Shown here piece by piece: positions 26,708-35,955 of a DNA stretch of 48,928 nucleotides. Numbering within the stretch: position 1 is the first letter of the stretch; each line of letters begins with the position of its first letter. The stretch is from Porphyromonadaceae bacterium UBA7042 (GTDB taxonomy: Bacteria; Bacteroidota; Bacteroidia; Bacteroidales; Muribaculaceae). The notes beneath the pieces are model-generated. The model had not been told where the DNA came from. It did not search any database and saw nothing but the letters and a program-made list of their open reading frames with translations. The translations under genes were made by a program, and so were the position numbers. The stretch covers positions 1 to 48,928 of the forward strand of contig DLAR01000048.1 in NCBI GenBank assembly GCA_002494015.1. The letters are read 5' to 3'.

Positions 26708-28990
26708 ATGAAAAAATATATCATCCTCGCAATAACCGTCATTACCGCATGTCTCGCAACGACAGCGCGCGGAATAAAACACCCGTCGCTGCTTTTCACC
26801 CCCGAGAGAGTCGAAGCCTCCCGCAAGGCGATGAAAAACGACACCGTCATGCAGCGGGCATGGGAACAGATAAAGAGCGTGGCCGACGCGCAGGTCGAGG
26901 GCCGCATGGATGTGCGCAAACTCGAATATCCGGCTCTTGTCTATCAGATGACGGGCGACAGACGCTATGCCGACAAAATAAAAGAGTGTCTCCTTGCAAC
27001 CGCTAAAACTCGCTCGTGGGGCGATGCCGAAATGCTTGCCCGCCGGCCGGCATGGCGCAGCGAGTTGCAGATGGCCCACCGCAGCTTTCAGGTAGCCGTG
27101 GCCTACGATGCTATCTATGACATTCTCACACCCGCCGAGCGCAAGGAAATCGCCACCGGCATGTATCGTCTCGCTGTCGAGCCGCTCATCGGCGACTGGA
27201 TTACTCCCGAGACCCGCGTCCACTCTCTTAACTCGATGGGACACAACTGGTGGACATCCTGCGCAGGTATGGGCGGCCTGCTTGCCCTTGCGATAAGCAA
27301 CGAGGTGCCCGAGGCCGCCGAGGGTGCACGCGCCGTCGTCGAGGCCCTGCCCGAATGGTTTGACTTCGCAGGCGACGTGATTCAACACAAACCCAAGACA
27401 TTTGACCGCGACGGCGGAATGTATGAGAGCATCAACTACGCCAGCTTCGGCACCACCGAGGCATTGCTGATGCGCTTGGCGTGGCTCAACTCTCATCCCG
27501 GCGAAAAACTCGAAGATATTCCCCAGATGGCTCAGCTCGCCTCTTTCTTCAGCCATGTGGCCTATCCGCGCACCGGTATGCTCTACAGCATAAACTTCGG
27601 CGACAGCCACAAGAACGTGACAGGCGAAAGCTCGATGCTGCTTGCCTATGCTATGGGCAACCGGTCTCCCGAGACATTGTGGTATGCCGCCCAAGTCGAG
27701 CCGGGCCAGCACCGCGAAGGTTTCCCGCTACATTTCCCGATGGGATTCCTTTATACTCCCGACTTGAAAAACGCCCCCAAGACCCCCGATCTGCCCACTT
27801 CCCACCTGTGGAAAGACTTCGGATGGGCCACGATGCGCGATTCTTGGGAAAAGGACGCAACCCTGCTTGCCGTCAAGAGCGGCATGACATGGAATCACTC
27901 ACATGCCGACGCCAACTCGTTCATTCTGTTCCACAAAGGTGTCGACATTCTGAAAGATGCGGGCAATTGCAGCTACGGCAAGCCGGAATACCGCAACTAC
28001 TTCTTCCAGTCCGACGCTCACAACGTTGTCAAGTTCAACGGTGAAGGCCAATCGACCTACCAGCAGTATCACGGCACCATGCTCCCCGGTACAGTCAGCA
28101 ACCTTGTCGACGGCGGCAACGTGAAATATGTGCTTGCCGACGGCACCGGCCCCATGTCCCAGTGGCTGAGCCGCAACTTCCGTCATTTCCTGTGGATTGA
28201 CAACGTTATCTTCATTATCGACGACCTAAAAAGCCACGAAAGCGGACACTTTGAATGGCTCTGGCATCCCGGAGGCGATGCCGTCAAGCGCGGTTTCGAC
28301 CTCAACGTCACTTCGGGCGACGCGGCTGTCGCAGTGCGGCCCCTCTATCCGCGCCGACTCGCCTACAGCAACTTCGTCCATGACTATCCCGAGGACTTAT
28401 ACTGGGAAATCAAGGAAGGTCCGACCGAAGACCTGAAAGGAACCGAACAATACTACTCATTCCATCTTCCCGAGAAGACAGACCGAGTAAAGGCTGTCAC
28501 CGCCGTCATTCTCAAGGACAGCGCGAGTCAGAAAGAACTTCCCGTCATCGAGTGCCGGGAAGGAAAGGACTGGATCGGCCTCCGCATGACTTTCAAGGGA
28601 AAAACAACCGACCTTTACATCAACCAGCTCGCTGACGGACGACTGATGCATCTCAATTCGTGGATTGATGCCGACGGTTGGGACACCGATGCCTACATGC
28701 TTGCCGTATCTTATCCCGAAGGCTCTGATCCGGCAAAGGCTACCGACTTTTTCATCGGTCACGGCAGCACCCTGCGACGCGACGGTGGCAAGGATGTCCG
28801 TTTCTCATCGCTGTCCAAACTCAATGTCGTCGCGGCTGAAAAAGGCAACCGCCTCGACCTTAACGTCACCGGCCAACCCCGCGCCACTGTTGACTACAAG
28901 ACCTCGGCAACCGACATTCGCGTCAATGGTGAGAAAAAACAATTTTCACGCCACGGCAATCTCATAAAATTCAAGCACGCAGAAAAATAG
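26708..28990 (+). CDS. heparinase II/III-family polysaccharide lyase
   Basis: 760 residues. The N-terminus has a short hydrophobic segment with a possible lipobox (VITAC, cysteine 15) or a plain signal peptide. A helical (alpha/alpha)-toroid part (about 25-350) contains SLNSMGHNWWTSCAGMGGLLAL and FDRDGGMYESINYASFG, with Asn, His and Tyr residues typical of this fold. The heparinase II/III-type beta-sandwich (about 365-700) includes NHSHADANSFILFHKGVDIL and SDAHNVVKFNGEGQ, the metal and active-site region of PL12/15/17/21-type lyases. It would cleave uronic-acid chains by beta-elimination. Exact CAZy family and substrate cannot be told by eye. It lies 18 bases after GH28-like copy 1. Confidence 0.85.
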   Translation: MKKYIILAITVITACLATTARGIKHPSLLFTPERVEASRKAMKNDTVMQRAWEQIKSVADAQVEGRMDVRKLEYPALVYQMTGDRRYADKIKECLLATAKTRSWGDAEMLARRPAWRSELQMAHRSFQVAVAYDAIYDILTPAERKEIATGMYRLAVEPLIGDWITPETRVHSLNSMGHNWWTSCAGMGGLLALAISNEVPEAAEGARAVVEALPEWFDFAGDVIQHKPKTFDRDGGMYESINYASFGTTEALLMRLAWLNSHPGEKLEDIPQMAQLASFFSHVAYPRTGMLYSINFGDSHKNVTGESSMLLAYAMGNRSPETLWYAAQVEPGQHREGFPLHFPMGFLYTPDLKNAPKTPDLPTSHLWKDFGWATMRDSWEKDATLLAVKSGMTWNHSHADANSFILFHKGVDILKDAGNCSYGKPEYRNYFFQSDAHNVVKFNGEGQSTYQQYHGTMLPGTVSNLVDGGNVKYVLADGTGPMSQWLSRNFRHFLWIDNVIFIIDDLKSHESGHFEWLWHPGGDAVKRGFDLNVTSGDAAVAVRPLYPRRLAYSNFVHDYPEDLYWEIKEGPTEDLKGTEQYYSFHLPEKTDRVKAVTAVILKDSASQKELPVIECREGKDWIGLRMTFKGKTTDLYINQLADGRLMHLNSWIDADGWDTDAYMLAVSYPEGSDPAKATDFFIGHGSTLRRDGGKDVRFSSLSKLNVVAAEKGNRLDLNVTGQPRATVDYKTSATDIRVNGEKKQFSRHGNLIKFKHAEK

Positions 28991-28992
28991 CA

Positions 28993-29514
28993 ATGAAACG
29001 AATATTGTCTGCACTTCTGCTGGCCGGGGTTCTCCTTCAGTCAGCAGCGCAATCGGCATATCCGGGCCAACACGCCGGAAAATTTGCGGTAAAGACATCC
29101 GTTCCACTCAAGGCCGAGGCATTGAAAATTGTCACCCGCATGGGCGACTGGGCGTGGAACAAACTCTCCACGCTCAGCAAGGTAGAAGTGACCTACCCCA
29201 TGTCGCTCACTGTCGAAACCGCTCCCGATGACCCCTCGCGCGGAGCATTGCTCTACGGTCCCGTAGTCCTCGCGGGAGAACGTGGCACGGAGGGCATGAC
29301 CTCCCCCGCCCCTTTCTCCAATCCCGCACTTTACAATGATTACTATACCTATAATTATAACATACCCGACGACATCGCCACTTCAATCAATCCGGCGACA
29401 GTGAGACGCGACGGTGAGACGCTGAAATTCACCACCCCCGACGGCGACTCGCTGCTTCCACTCTATGACCTCCACCGCCAGCGTTATGTCGTTTACTGGA
29501 ATCTGACCAAATAA
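28993..29514 (+). CDS. internally deleted GH127 (beta-L-arabinofuranosidase-type) remnant
   Basis: 173 residues, starting 2 bases after the lyase stop. It begins with a good signal peptide and a normal GH127 start (HAGKFAVKTSVPLKAEA, about 27-43). It then jumps to a mid-protein GH127 segment (LKIVTRMGDWAWNKLS, 44-59), then to the C-terminal region (VTYPMSLTVETAPDDPSRGALLYGPVVLAG, from 67). It ends with the family's PLYDLHRQRYVVYW tail. GH127 enzymes are usually well over 600 residues, so two large in-frame deletions (near 29116 and 29175) seem to have removed the catalytic toroid. No activity is expected. It might survive as a small exported sandwich protein or simply be decaying. The domain reading is from memory of the family. 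Confidence 0.75.
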   Translation: MKRILSALLLAGVLLQSAAQSAYPGQHAGKFAVKTSVPLKAEALKIVTRMGDWAWNKLSTLSKVEVTYPMSLTVETAPDDPSRGALLYGPVVLAGERGTEGMTSPAPFSNPALYNDYYTYNYNIPDDIATSINPATVRRDGETLKFTTPDGDSLLPLYDLHRQRYVVYWNLTK

Positions 29515-29528
29515 CATTATACAACCAT

Positions 29529-29543
29529 AAAATCAATGATTTT
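29529..29543. promoter_or_regulatory. 15-bp AT-rich palindrome upstream of GH28-like copy 2
   Basis: AAAATCAATGATTTT has perfect 7-bp arms around a central A and lies 21-35 bases before the start codon. It may be an operator. In AT-rich sequence such palindromes also occur by chance. Confidence 0.3.
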
Positions 29544-29564
29544 AAAATTCACGTTTTCTGAATC

Positions 29565-30965
29565 ATGAACCATAAGCTAATCCGACTAATATCTTCATTT
29601 CTGCTGATTTCACTCATTACCCTATCAGCAAAGGCAACTTTGTCAGTCTACCCGTCGGGCAACCCCAACATGTATCACAATGACGATTTTACTGTTAAAG
29701 TGAGAACCATCGGGGGAGAATGGCTAGATCTGTACGAATACCGTGTTCAGGTCGACATGGATCGAGTACAAGATGCATCAATGGTACAATTTGACATGGA
29801 CGAGCCGGTCGAAGTGATGGTTAAGAAAAACAACGGTAATTTCTCATCAGTTGACATCAGACCTCTGAAAAACAATATTACCTATAACCGAATGGGTAAT
29901 GTTATCACCTTTCAGATTAACCAACCGCGCTACCTTTCAGTAGAGTTTGACGGCGACCGCCTGCACAACCTGCATTTGTTTGCAAATCCGGTTGAAACCC
30001 GAGTCTATACCGAATCCTGTGACAGTGTGATTTACTTCGGACCGGGCATACATAAGCCTGACGACCTCCCCAACAATCAGATCAGAATCAAATCCAACAC
30101 TACGCTATACCTTGCTCCCGGAGCCGTTGTAAAAGCCAAACTACTTATTGACAATGCCGAGAATGTAAAGATTCTTGGCCGAGGAATCCTTGACCATCCG
30201 ATCAGAGGTATCGAAATCACTGATTCAAAAAATGTTGAAATCGACGGTGTGACCATCATCAATCCTGACCACTATACTGTTTTCGGTGGCGGCAGCAGCA
30301 ATATCCTGATTAAAAACATCAAATCCTTCAGCACCAAAGGCTGGAGCGACGGAATCGACATGATGTGCTGTCGCGATGTAGACATTGAAAATGTATTCAT
30401 GCGCAACAGCGATGACTGTATCGCTCTTTATAATCACCGTTGGCACTGGAAAGGCGGATCGTCAGACATCAATATCCGTAATGCCGTTCTATGGGCCGAC
30501 ATAGCGCATCCAATAAACATCGGCGGACACGGTGACCCCGATAATGAAGCCGGAGAGGTCATAGAGCGCATCAGCATCAAGGATGTAGATATTCTTGAAC
30601 ATGACGAAGACGACCCTCCCTATCACGGTTGCATGTCTATAGTCATCGGAGACAACAATATCGCGCGCGACATAACGTTTGAAGACATCCGTGTCGAGAG
30701 CATTCAGGAAGGCGCACTGTTCCACATCGAGATTATCTATAATCCCAAATACAACAAAACTCCCGGGAAACGTATCGAGAATGTTATGTTCCGAAACATA
30801 ACCTACAATGGTTATGGCGAATCGCGATCAGTGCTTGGCGGATATGATAAAGACCGCTGTGTTGAAAACGTGACATTTGACAATGTAATCATCAATGGAC
30901 AGAGACTTGACAGTCTTAATGATTTTGTAACTAACGAATATATCAAAAACATAAAGTTCAAATGA
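29565..30965 (+). CDS. exported right-handed beta-helix protein, GH28-like (copy 2)
   Basis: 466 residues with a signal peptide (ISSFLLISLITLSAKA). Same plan as the gene at 25190: an N-terminal sandwich ending NLHLFANPVE, then a parallel beta-helix. Its core is closer to GH28: SDGIDMM (GH28 NTD position), RNSDDCIALY (DD) and NIGGHGD (GHG). A positively charged RIK-like motif is not clear. Codons use visibly more A and T at third positions than neighbouring genes, unlike its paralogue, which suggests later arrival by transfer rather than local duplication. Its stop overlaps the GH97 start (ATGA), so the two are translationally coupled. It is a likely glycosidase; the substrate is unknown. Confidence 0.75.
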   Translation: MNHKLIRLISSFLLISLITLSAKATLSVYPSGNPNMYHNDDFTVKVRTIGGEWLDLYEYRVQVDMDRVQDASMVQFDMDEPVEVMVKKNNGNFSSVDIRPLKNNITYNRMGNVITFQINQPRYLSVEFDGDRLHNLHLFANPVETRVYTESCDSVIYFGPGIHKPDDLPNNQIRIKSNTTLYLAPGAVVKAKLLIDNAENVKILGRGILDHPIRGIEITDSKNVEIDGVTIINPDHYTVFGGGSSNILIKNIKSFSTKGWSDGIDMMCCRDVDIENVFMRNSDDCIALYNHRWHWKGGSSDINIRNAVLWADIAHPINIGGHGDPDNEAGEVIERISIKDVDILEHDEDDPPYHGCMSIVIGDNNIARDITFEDIRVESIQEGALFHIEIIYNPKYNKTPGKRIENVMFRNITYNGYGESRSVLGGYDKDRCVENVTFDNVIINGQRLDSLNDFVTNEYIKNIKFK

Positions 30966-32848
30966 ATTTAAAACCGATAAATCAGGCCATTTTGGCCTCG
31001 GCACTGATATCAATCTCTATTGTATCACATGCGTCTGAACTGAATGTCACGTCTCCTGACGGGCGTAATCAAATTTCGTTCTCAAAACCCGGGAAAGAGC
31101 TGACCTACCGCGTCAATCGCGACGGAAAGGAGCTGATAGCCCCCTCCCGTGCCGGACTCGACATCGACAACTGGACATGGGAAATGGCCCTCGGAAAGCG
31201 CGACCTCGCCCAACCCGAGTGCTGGATGGATCTAATGACAGTCGACAGCGTGACAGTCAATCCGGTCGTTGACACCACATGGTCGCCACTCTACGGCGAG
31301 CGGTCAACCGTAAAAGACAATTACAACTCGGCCACGCTCCACATGTCGCGAAAAGACAAGTCGGACTACCGTCTCGATGTCGAAGTCAGAGCCTACAACG
31401 AAGGTCTTGCCTTCCGCTATTTTTTCCCCGAGCATCCCGCCGCCATCTTCCACAAGGTTGTCGGGGACCTCACTGATTATACTTTTCCCGAGGGAACAAT
31501 GGCATGGAGCGAGAAATGGGCTCAGGCGTTCTTCGACTATACGCCCGTAGACTCGATAACGCGCCCCGTGGAACGCGCGCTCACCCTTGAACTTCCCGGC
31601 AACCGATGGGTCGCGCTGACCGATGCCGATGTCGATGACTGGGCACTGACCAAGTTTGTCGCCCGTGACGGACATCCCCGCACTCTGTCATCGGTAATGT
31701 ACAGCCCGGTGGATATTGTCACCTACTATGCCACCCCGTGGAAAATCATCATGACAGCCGACACTCCCGGGCTACTCATCGAAAACAACAACATTGTCCT
31801 CAACCTAAACCCGCACAACGAAATCGACGACACCTCTTGGATAAAGCCGGGCAAAATAATGCGTTGCACCAAGCTGACAACCGAGGCCGGGATGAAAAAC
31901 ATCGATTTCTGTGCCGACCACAATATCCGGCACATGCTCTTTGACTGGCTGTGGTACGTCCCCTGCACATCCCACGACGGCGATGCCACGAAAGTCATCG
32001 ATGCCCTCGACATGCAGCGCGTCATCGACTACGGCAAGGAGAAAGGCGTCGGCCTGTGGCTCTATGTCAACCAGCATGCCCTGATGAAACAGATGGACGA
32101 ACTGTTCCCGTTGCTCAACCAATGGGGAGTGGCCGGCGTCAAGTCGGGTTTCGTACAGTATGCCTCCCACCGCTGGGCCACTTGGCTTCATGACATGGTG
32201 CGCAAGGCCGCCGACAACAAGCTGATGATGAACATCCACGACGAATTCCGGCCCTCGGGTTTCTCCCGCACCTATCCCAACCTTCTGACCCAAGAGGGCA
32301 TCTGCGGCAATGAAGAATTTCCCGATGCGACCCACAATGTAACCCTTCCGTTCACCCGCATGATCAACGGCGCGGCCGACTATACCATCTGCTACTATGA
32401 CAGGCGGTTAAAAAACACCCATGCCCACCAGCTTGCCGCGTCGCTTGTGTTCTACAGCCCGTTGCAGACCATCTTTTGGTATGACAACCCGTCACTCTAC
32501 GGCGGTGAACCCGAGATAAAATGGTTTGAAGACCTTCAGACTACATTTGACGACTCGCGCGTACTGAGCGGCTATCCCGGCAAAAGCATCGTCATGGCAC
32601 GCCGCAAAGGAACAGAATGGTTCATCGGAGCGATGACCAACAATGACGGCTCTACCGAGACTGTCGACCTGTCTTTCCTCGATCCCGGCAAAAAATACAC
32701 TGCCGAAATATACACCGACGGGGGCGAAAAGGTCAAGACCAAGACACATGTCAAGTGCGAGACACGCACCGTGACCTCCAAGGACAAACTGAAATTTGAC
32801 CTCATGCCCCGTGGCGGCGCCGCAATGCATATTTTTCCCAAAGATTGA
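30962..32848 (+). CDS. glycoside hydrolase family 97
   Basis: 628 residues with a signal peptide (AILASALISISIVSHA). An N-terminal beta-supersandwich (about 27-260) is followed by a (beta/alpha)8 barrel (about 270-540, DWLWYVPCTSHDGDATK, VGLWLYVNQH, GVAGVKSGFVQ, MNIHDEFRPSGFSRTYPNLLTQEG) and a C-terminal sandwich. GH97 holds inverting alpha-glucosidases (SusB type) and retaining alpha-galactosidases. The retaining type has an Asp in the GVKVDF-like strand. Here the motif is GVKSGF with Gly, and acidic residues occur in IHDEF, so I infer an inverting enzyme. It probably removes alpha-linked side sugars in the periplasm. The ATGA overlap with the preceding gene indicates one transcript. Confidence 0.88.
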   Translation: MNLKPINQAILASALISISIVSHASELNVTSPDGRNQISFSKPGKELTYRVNRDGKELIAPSRAGLDIDNWTWEMALGKRDLAQPECWMDLMTVDSVTVNPVVDTTWSPLYGERSTVKDNYNSATLHMSRKDKSDYRLDVEVRAYNEGLAFRYFFPEHPAAIFHKVVGDLTDYTFPEGTMAWSEKWAQAFFDYTPVDSITRPVERALTLELPGNRWVALTDADVDDWALTKFVARDGHPRTLSSVMYSPVDIVTYYATPWKIIMTADTPGLLIENNNIVLNLNPHNEIDDTSWIKPGKIMRCTKLTTEAGMKNIDFCADHNIRHMLFDWLWYVPCTSHDGDATKVIDALDMQRVIDYGKEKGVGLWLYVNQHALMKQMDELFPLLNQWGVAGVKSGFVQYASHRWATWLHDMVRKAADNKLMMNIHDEFRPSGFSRTYPNLLTQEGICGNEEFPDATHNVTLPFTRMINGAADYTICYYDRRLKNTHAHQLAASLVFYSPLQTIFWYDNPSLYGGEPEIKWFEDLQTTFDDSRVLSGYPGKSIVMARRKGTEWFIGAMTNNDGSTETVDLSFLDPGKKYTAEIYTDGGEKVKTKTHVKCETRTVTSKDKLKFDLMPRGGAAMHIFPKD

Positions 32849-32936
32849 CGTGCATTAAGTGAACACAGCACATTAATCGTATTAAAGGGTACAATTCCAA
32901 AGGTAAGAAAGATTGTTTTTTCATTGAAACTATTTT

Positions 32937-34598
32937 ATGCGACTGTCTCGTTTTCTAATAACCGCCTCACTTATCGGCGTTTCGGCAGTGATTGCCGAGG
33001 CGCGGGACAACCGTGCATGGGTACCCGACATGGGCGACGGCACATATATCAACCCGGTAATCAATGCCGATTACTCTGACCCGGATGTCGTGGCCGTGGG
33101 CGACGACTTCTACATGACAGCCTCCAGTTTCGGATGCGCCCCGGGACTCCCAATCCTCCATTCCCGCGACCTCGTCAACTGGGACATTGTAAACTATGCG
33201 CTGAAAGAGGTGCCGCCGACCGACTTCTACAGCTCGGCACCGCGCCACGGAAAAGGCGTGTGGGCACCGTCGATACGTTTCCATGACGGCGAGTATTATA
33301 TCTACTGGGGTGACCCTGATTTCGGCATTTTCATGGTCAAGACAGCCGACCCGCTCGGAGAATGGTCAGAACCGGTACTTGTCAAGGCCGGAAAAGGAAT
33401 GATTGACCCGACCCCCCTGTGGGATGACGACGGACGCGTATACCTCGTCCATGCATGGGCGGCAAGCCGCTCCCGATTCAACAGCATCGTGACCATCTGC
33501 GAGCTCAACAGTGACGGGACAAAGGTTATATCGCAGCCGGTCCTCGTGTTTGACGGCAACGACGGCGTGAACCACACTATCGAGGGACCGAAACTCTACA
33601 AACGCAACGGGTGGTACTACATTTTCGCCCCTGCAGGCGGCGTGGTTGACGGATGGCAGATTGTGCTGCGCTCGCGCAGCATATACGGCCCTTATGAATC
33701 GCGCATCGTCATGGCGCAGGGCGACACGCCGGTCAACGGCCCGCATCAGGGCGCGTGGGTCGACAATGCCGCCGGTGAGTCTTGGTTCCTCCACTTCCAA
33801 GACCGCGGACCTTACGGACGCGTAATCCATCTCAACCCTATGGCATGGGACGAAGATTGGCCCGTAATCGGTGAAGATTCTGACGGCGACGGCTGCGGCC
33901 AGCCTGTTATGCGGCACAAAAAGCCTGCTGTCAGCAGCAAAGTCGCTGTGACAGTGCCGCCGACAAGCGACGATTTCAACTCACGCGCGCTGGGTCGGCA
34001 GTGGCAGTGGCACGCCAACTATAACGACACTTACGGTTTCACCTCCGATATGGGATTCATGCGCCTCTACGGCCACATCCTTACCCCCGACGCACCCAAT
34101 TTCTGGGAAGTACCCAATCTGTTGCTCCAGAAATTCCCTGCCGAGGAATTTACTGCCACCGCCAAGGTCAAAATTTCGGCCAAGGCTTCTTCGGAAGGAG
34201 TCATGTCGGGACTTATCGTCATGGGATGGGACTATGGCGCGCTCGGAGTCGAAAAGACAGGAGACAATTTTACGCTGAAACTCGTCACCTGCCATGATGC
34301 CGAACAAGGCAACCGCCAAGAGGCGGAAACAATTGCCACAATCAAGCCGTCGCGTGTCTACGAGGCCGGACTGTACCCCAATCTCGAATGCGACCTGTAC
34401 CTCCGGGTCAAGGTGGGCAAAGGCGCCGTGTGCAAGTTCAGCTACAGCCTCGACGGCAAGAAATTCATCAGTGCCGGACAGCCGTTTCAGGCCCGTGCCG
34501 GGAAATGGATCGGAGCCAAAACGGGTCTGTTCAGCGTAACTCCCGACGGCAATGACCGAGGGTGGATTGACATCGACAACTTCATTGTAACAAAATAA
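32937..34598 (+). CDS. glycoside hydrolase family 43 (subfamily 12-like)
   Basis: 553 residues with a signal peptide (FLITASLIGVSAVIAEA). A five-bladed propeller (about 35-330) shows the three GH43 carboxylates in order: base Asp in NADYSDPDV (Asp 48), second Asp in GMIDPTPLWDDDG, and acid Glu in TIEGPKLYKRNG. A C-terminal beta-sandwich of the GH43 C2 type (about 345-550) is present. Such enzymes are arabinofuranosidases or xylosidases on plant-type side chains. It follows GH97 after an 88-base gap with no clear promoter. The subfamily number is my best guess. Confidence 0.85.
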   Translation: MRLSRFLITASLIGVSAVIAEARDNRAWVPDMGDGTYINPVINADYSDPDVVAVGDDFYMTASSFGCAPGLPILHSRDLVNWDIVNYALKEVPPTDFYSSAPRHGKGVWAPSIRFHDGEYYIYWGDPDFGIFMVKTADPLGEWSEPVLVKAGKGMIDPTPLWDDDGRVYLVHAWAASRSRFNSIVTICELNSDGTKVISQPVLVFDGNDGVNHTIEGPKLYKRNGWYYIFAPAGGVVDGWQIVLRSRSIYGPYESRIVMAQGDTPVNGPHQGAWVDNAAGESWFLHFQDRGPYGRVIHLNPMAWDEDWPVIGEDSDGDGCGQPVMRHKKPAVSSKVAVTVPPTSDDFNSRALGRQWQWHANYNDTYGFTSDMGFMRLYGHILTPDAPNFWEVPNLLLQKFPAEEFTATAKVKISAKASSEGVMSGLIVMGWDYGALGVEKTGDNFTLKLVTCHDAEQGNRQEAETIATIKPSRVYEAGLYPNLECDLYLRVKVGKGAVCKFSYSLDGKKFISAGQPFQARAGKWIGAKTGLFSVTPDGNDRGWIDIDNFIVTK

Positions 34599-34617
34599 CA
34601 TACCATAAAAATAAATC

Positions 34618-35862
34618 ATGAAACTTACCTCTATCATCCCCATTATAGGAATGGCGTTGAGCGCGGCTGCCTATACCGGCTGCGTAAACGCCTCAGCCGA
34701 AACCGAACTTGACATTGACGGAGATCTCGCCTACTGCAATGCCCAGATTCACCGCACACTGGACGGATTGCGCGGGAACAGCGACACCATCGACTACACG
34801 ATGATGCCCCGAAACATGGAAGGGGATGCCACATGCTGGCATTGCCGCAAGGCCGACAAGGAGGAATGGTGCGGAGGTTTCTGGCCCGGCATCCTGTGGT
34901 ATAACTATGAGGCGACCGGCGACACGACAATCAGAAAAGAAGCTGAAAAGTTCACTTCGTCACTTGAATTTCTGTCCAAGATTCCCGCCTTTGACCATGA
35001 CCTCGGATTCCTCATGTTCTGCAGCTATGGCAACGGCTACCGCCTGACCCGCGACCCGCACTACCGTCAGGTAATCATCGATACCGCCGATTCTCTCGCG
35101 ACCCTCTACAATCCCAACGTGGGTACCATTCTCTCTTGGCCGCGAAATGTCAAGATGCTCGGAGGACACAACACTATCATGGACAACATGATAAACCTTG
35201 AGATGCTTTTCTGGGCGGCCAAAAACGGCGGTGGCAGCAACCTCTATGACATCGCCGTGAAACATGCCGAGACGACAATGAAACATCATTTCCGCCCCGA
35301 CTTCACTTGCTATCACGTCGCTGTATATGACTCGGTAAGCGGCGATTTTATCAAGGGGATGACCCATCAGGGGTATGCCGACAACTCGCTGTGGGCGCGT
35401 GGACAGTCTTGGGCCATCTACGGCTACACAATGGTATATCGGGAAACCCGCGACCCTCGTTTCCTTGACTTCGCCCAAAAAGTCACCGACGTCTATCTCG
35501 ACCGCCTTCCCGAAGACTATGTGCCTTACTGGGACTTTGACGACCCGCGCATCCCCGATGCCCCGCGCGATGCGTCGGCAGCAGCCGTTGTCGCGTCGGC
35601 TCTCCTTGAACTACAAGGATACGTCCAGCCCGAGCAAAGCAAGAAATATCTCGCTGCCGCTGAAAAAATGCTTGCATCCCTCGGCTCTGACGCTTACCGC
35701 AGCGGTGACCGCCGTCCGGCATTCCTTGACCACTCGGTAGGGCACCATCCCGCCGGAAGCGAGATTGACGCTGCGATAATCTATGCCGACTATTATTACA
35801 TCGAGGCCCTTCTGCGCAAGAAGAAACTTGAAGAAAAGCATGACGTTCTCGCCACGCTGTAA
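34618..35862 (+). CDS. GH88 unsaturated glucuronyl hydrolase
   Basis: 414 residues. The N-terminal export signal has a cysteine at 22 (YTGC) that may act as a lipobox; otherwise cleavage would come after ASA. The (alpha/alpha)6 barrel shows the GH88 catalytic region AFDHDLGFLMF (Asp 128 by my count) and the second Asp in IMDNMINLEMLFWA (Asp 189), then SLWARGQSWAIYGYTM. It releases the unsaturated uronic acid left at non-reducing ends by the lyases of this locus; the free sugar rearranges to 5-keto-4-deoxyuronate (DKI). It follows GH43 after 19 bases. Because it is exported, DKI would arise outside the cytoplasm. Confidence 0.92.
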   Translation: MKLTSIIPIIGMALSAAAYTGCVNASAETELDIDGDLAYCNAQIHRTLDGLRGNSDTIDYTMMPRNMEGDATCWHCRKADKEEWCGGFWPGILWYNYEATGDTTIRKEAEKFTSSLEFLSKIPAFDHDLGFLMFCSYGNGYRLTRDPHYRQVIIDTADSLATLYNPNVGTILSWPRNVKMLGGHNTIMDNMINLEMLFWAAKNGGGSNLYDIAVKHAETTMKHHFRPDFTCYHVAVYDSVSGDFIKGMTHQGYADNSLWARGQSWAIYGYTMVYRETRDPRFLDFAQKVTDVYLDRLPEDYVPYWDFDDPRIPDAPRDASAAAVVASALLELQGYVQPEQSKKYLAAAEKMLASLGSDAYRSGDRRPAFLDHSVGHHPAGSEIDAAIIYADYYYIEALLRKKKLEEKHDVLATL

Positions 35863-35915
35863 CAGTCAGTTCTTATTTTAAGACCGCAGGCTGAATCGAT
35901 TCCAATTTTTTTGGC

Positions 35916-35924
35916 TAATTTTGC
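35916..35924 (+). promoter_or_regulatory. internal promoter (-7 box) before the DUF4861 gene
   Basis: TAATTTTGC fits the Bacteroidetes -7 box in the 93-base gap after GH88. No good -33 element is seen. A start near 35930 would leave a 26-base leader for the uronate-processing genes. Confidence 0.4.
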
Positions 35925-35955
35925 CATATCAATCTCACACGTTTCTTCTATCGCA

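Noticed and set aside
25997..27712. 571-codon minus-strand open frame opposite GH28-like copy 1 and the heparinase II/III-type gene
   Set aside because: It is a mirror of GC-rich codons in two well-supported plus-strand genes, crosses their boundary, has no family resemblance and a composition (many His, Val, Ala, Gly) typical of shadow frames. The same holds for minus-strand frames at 10674-11426 and 11520-12131.
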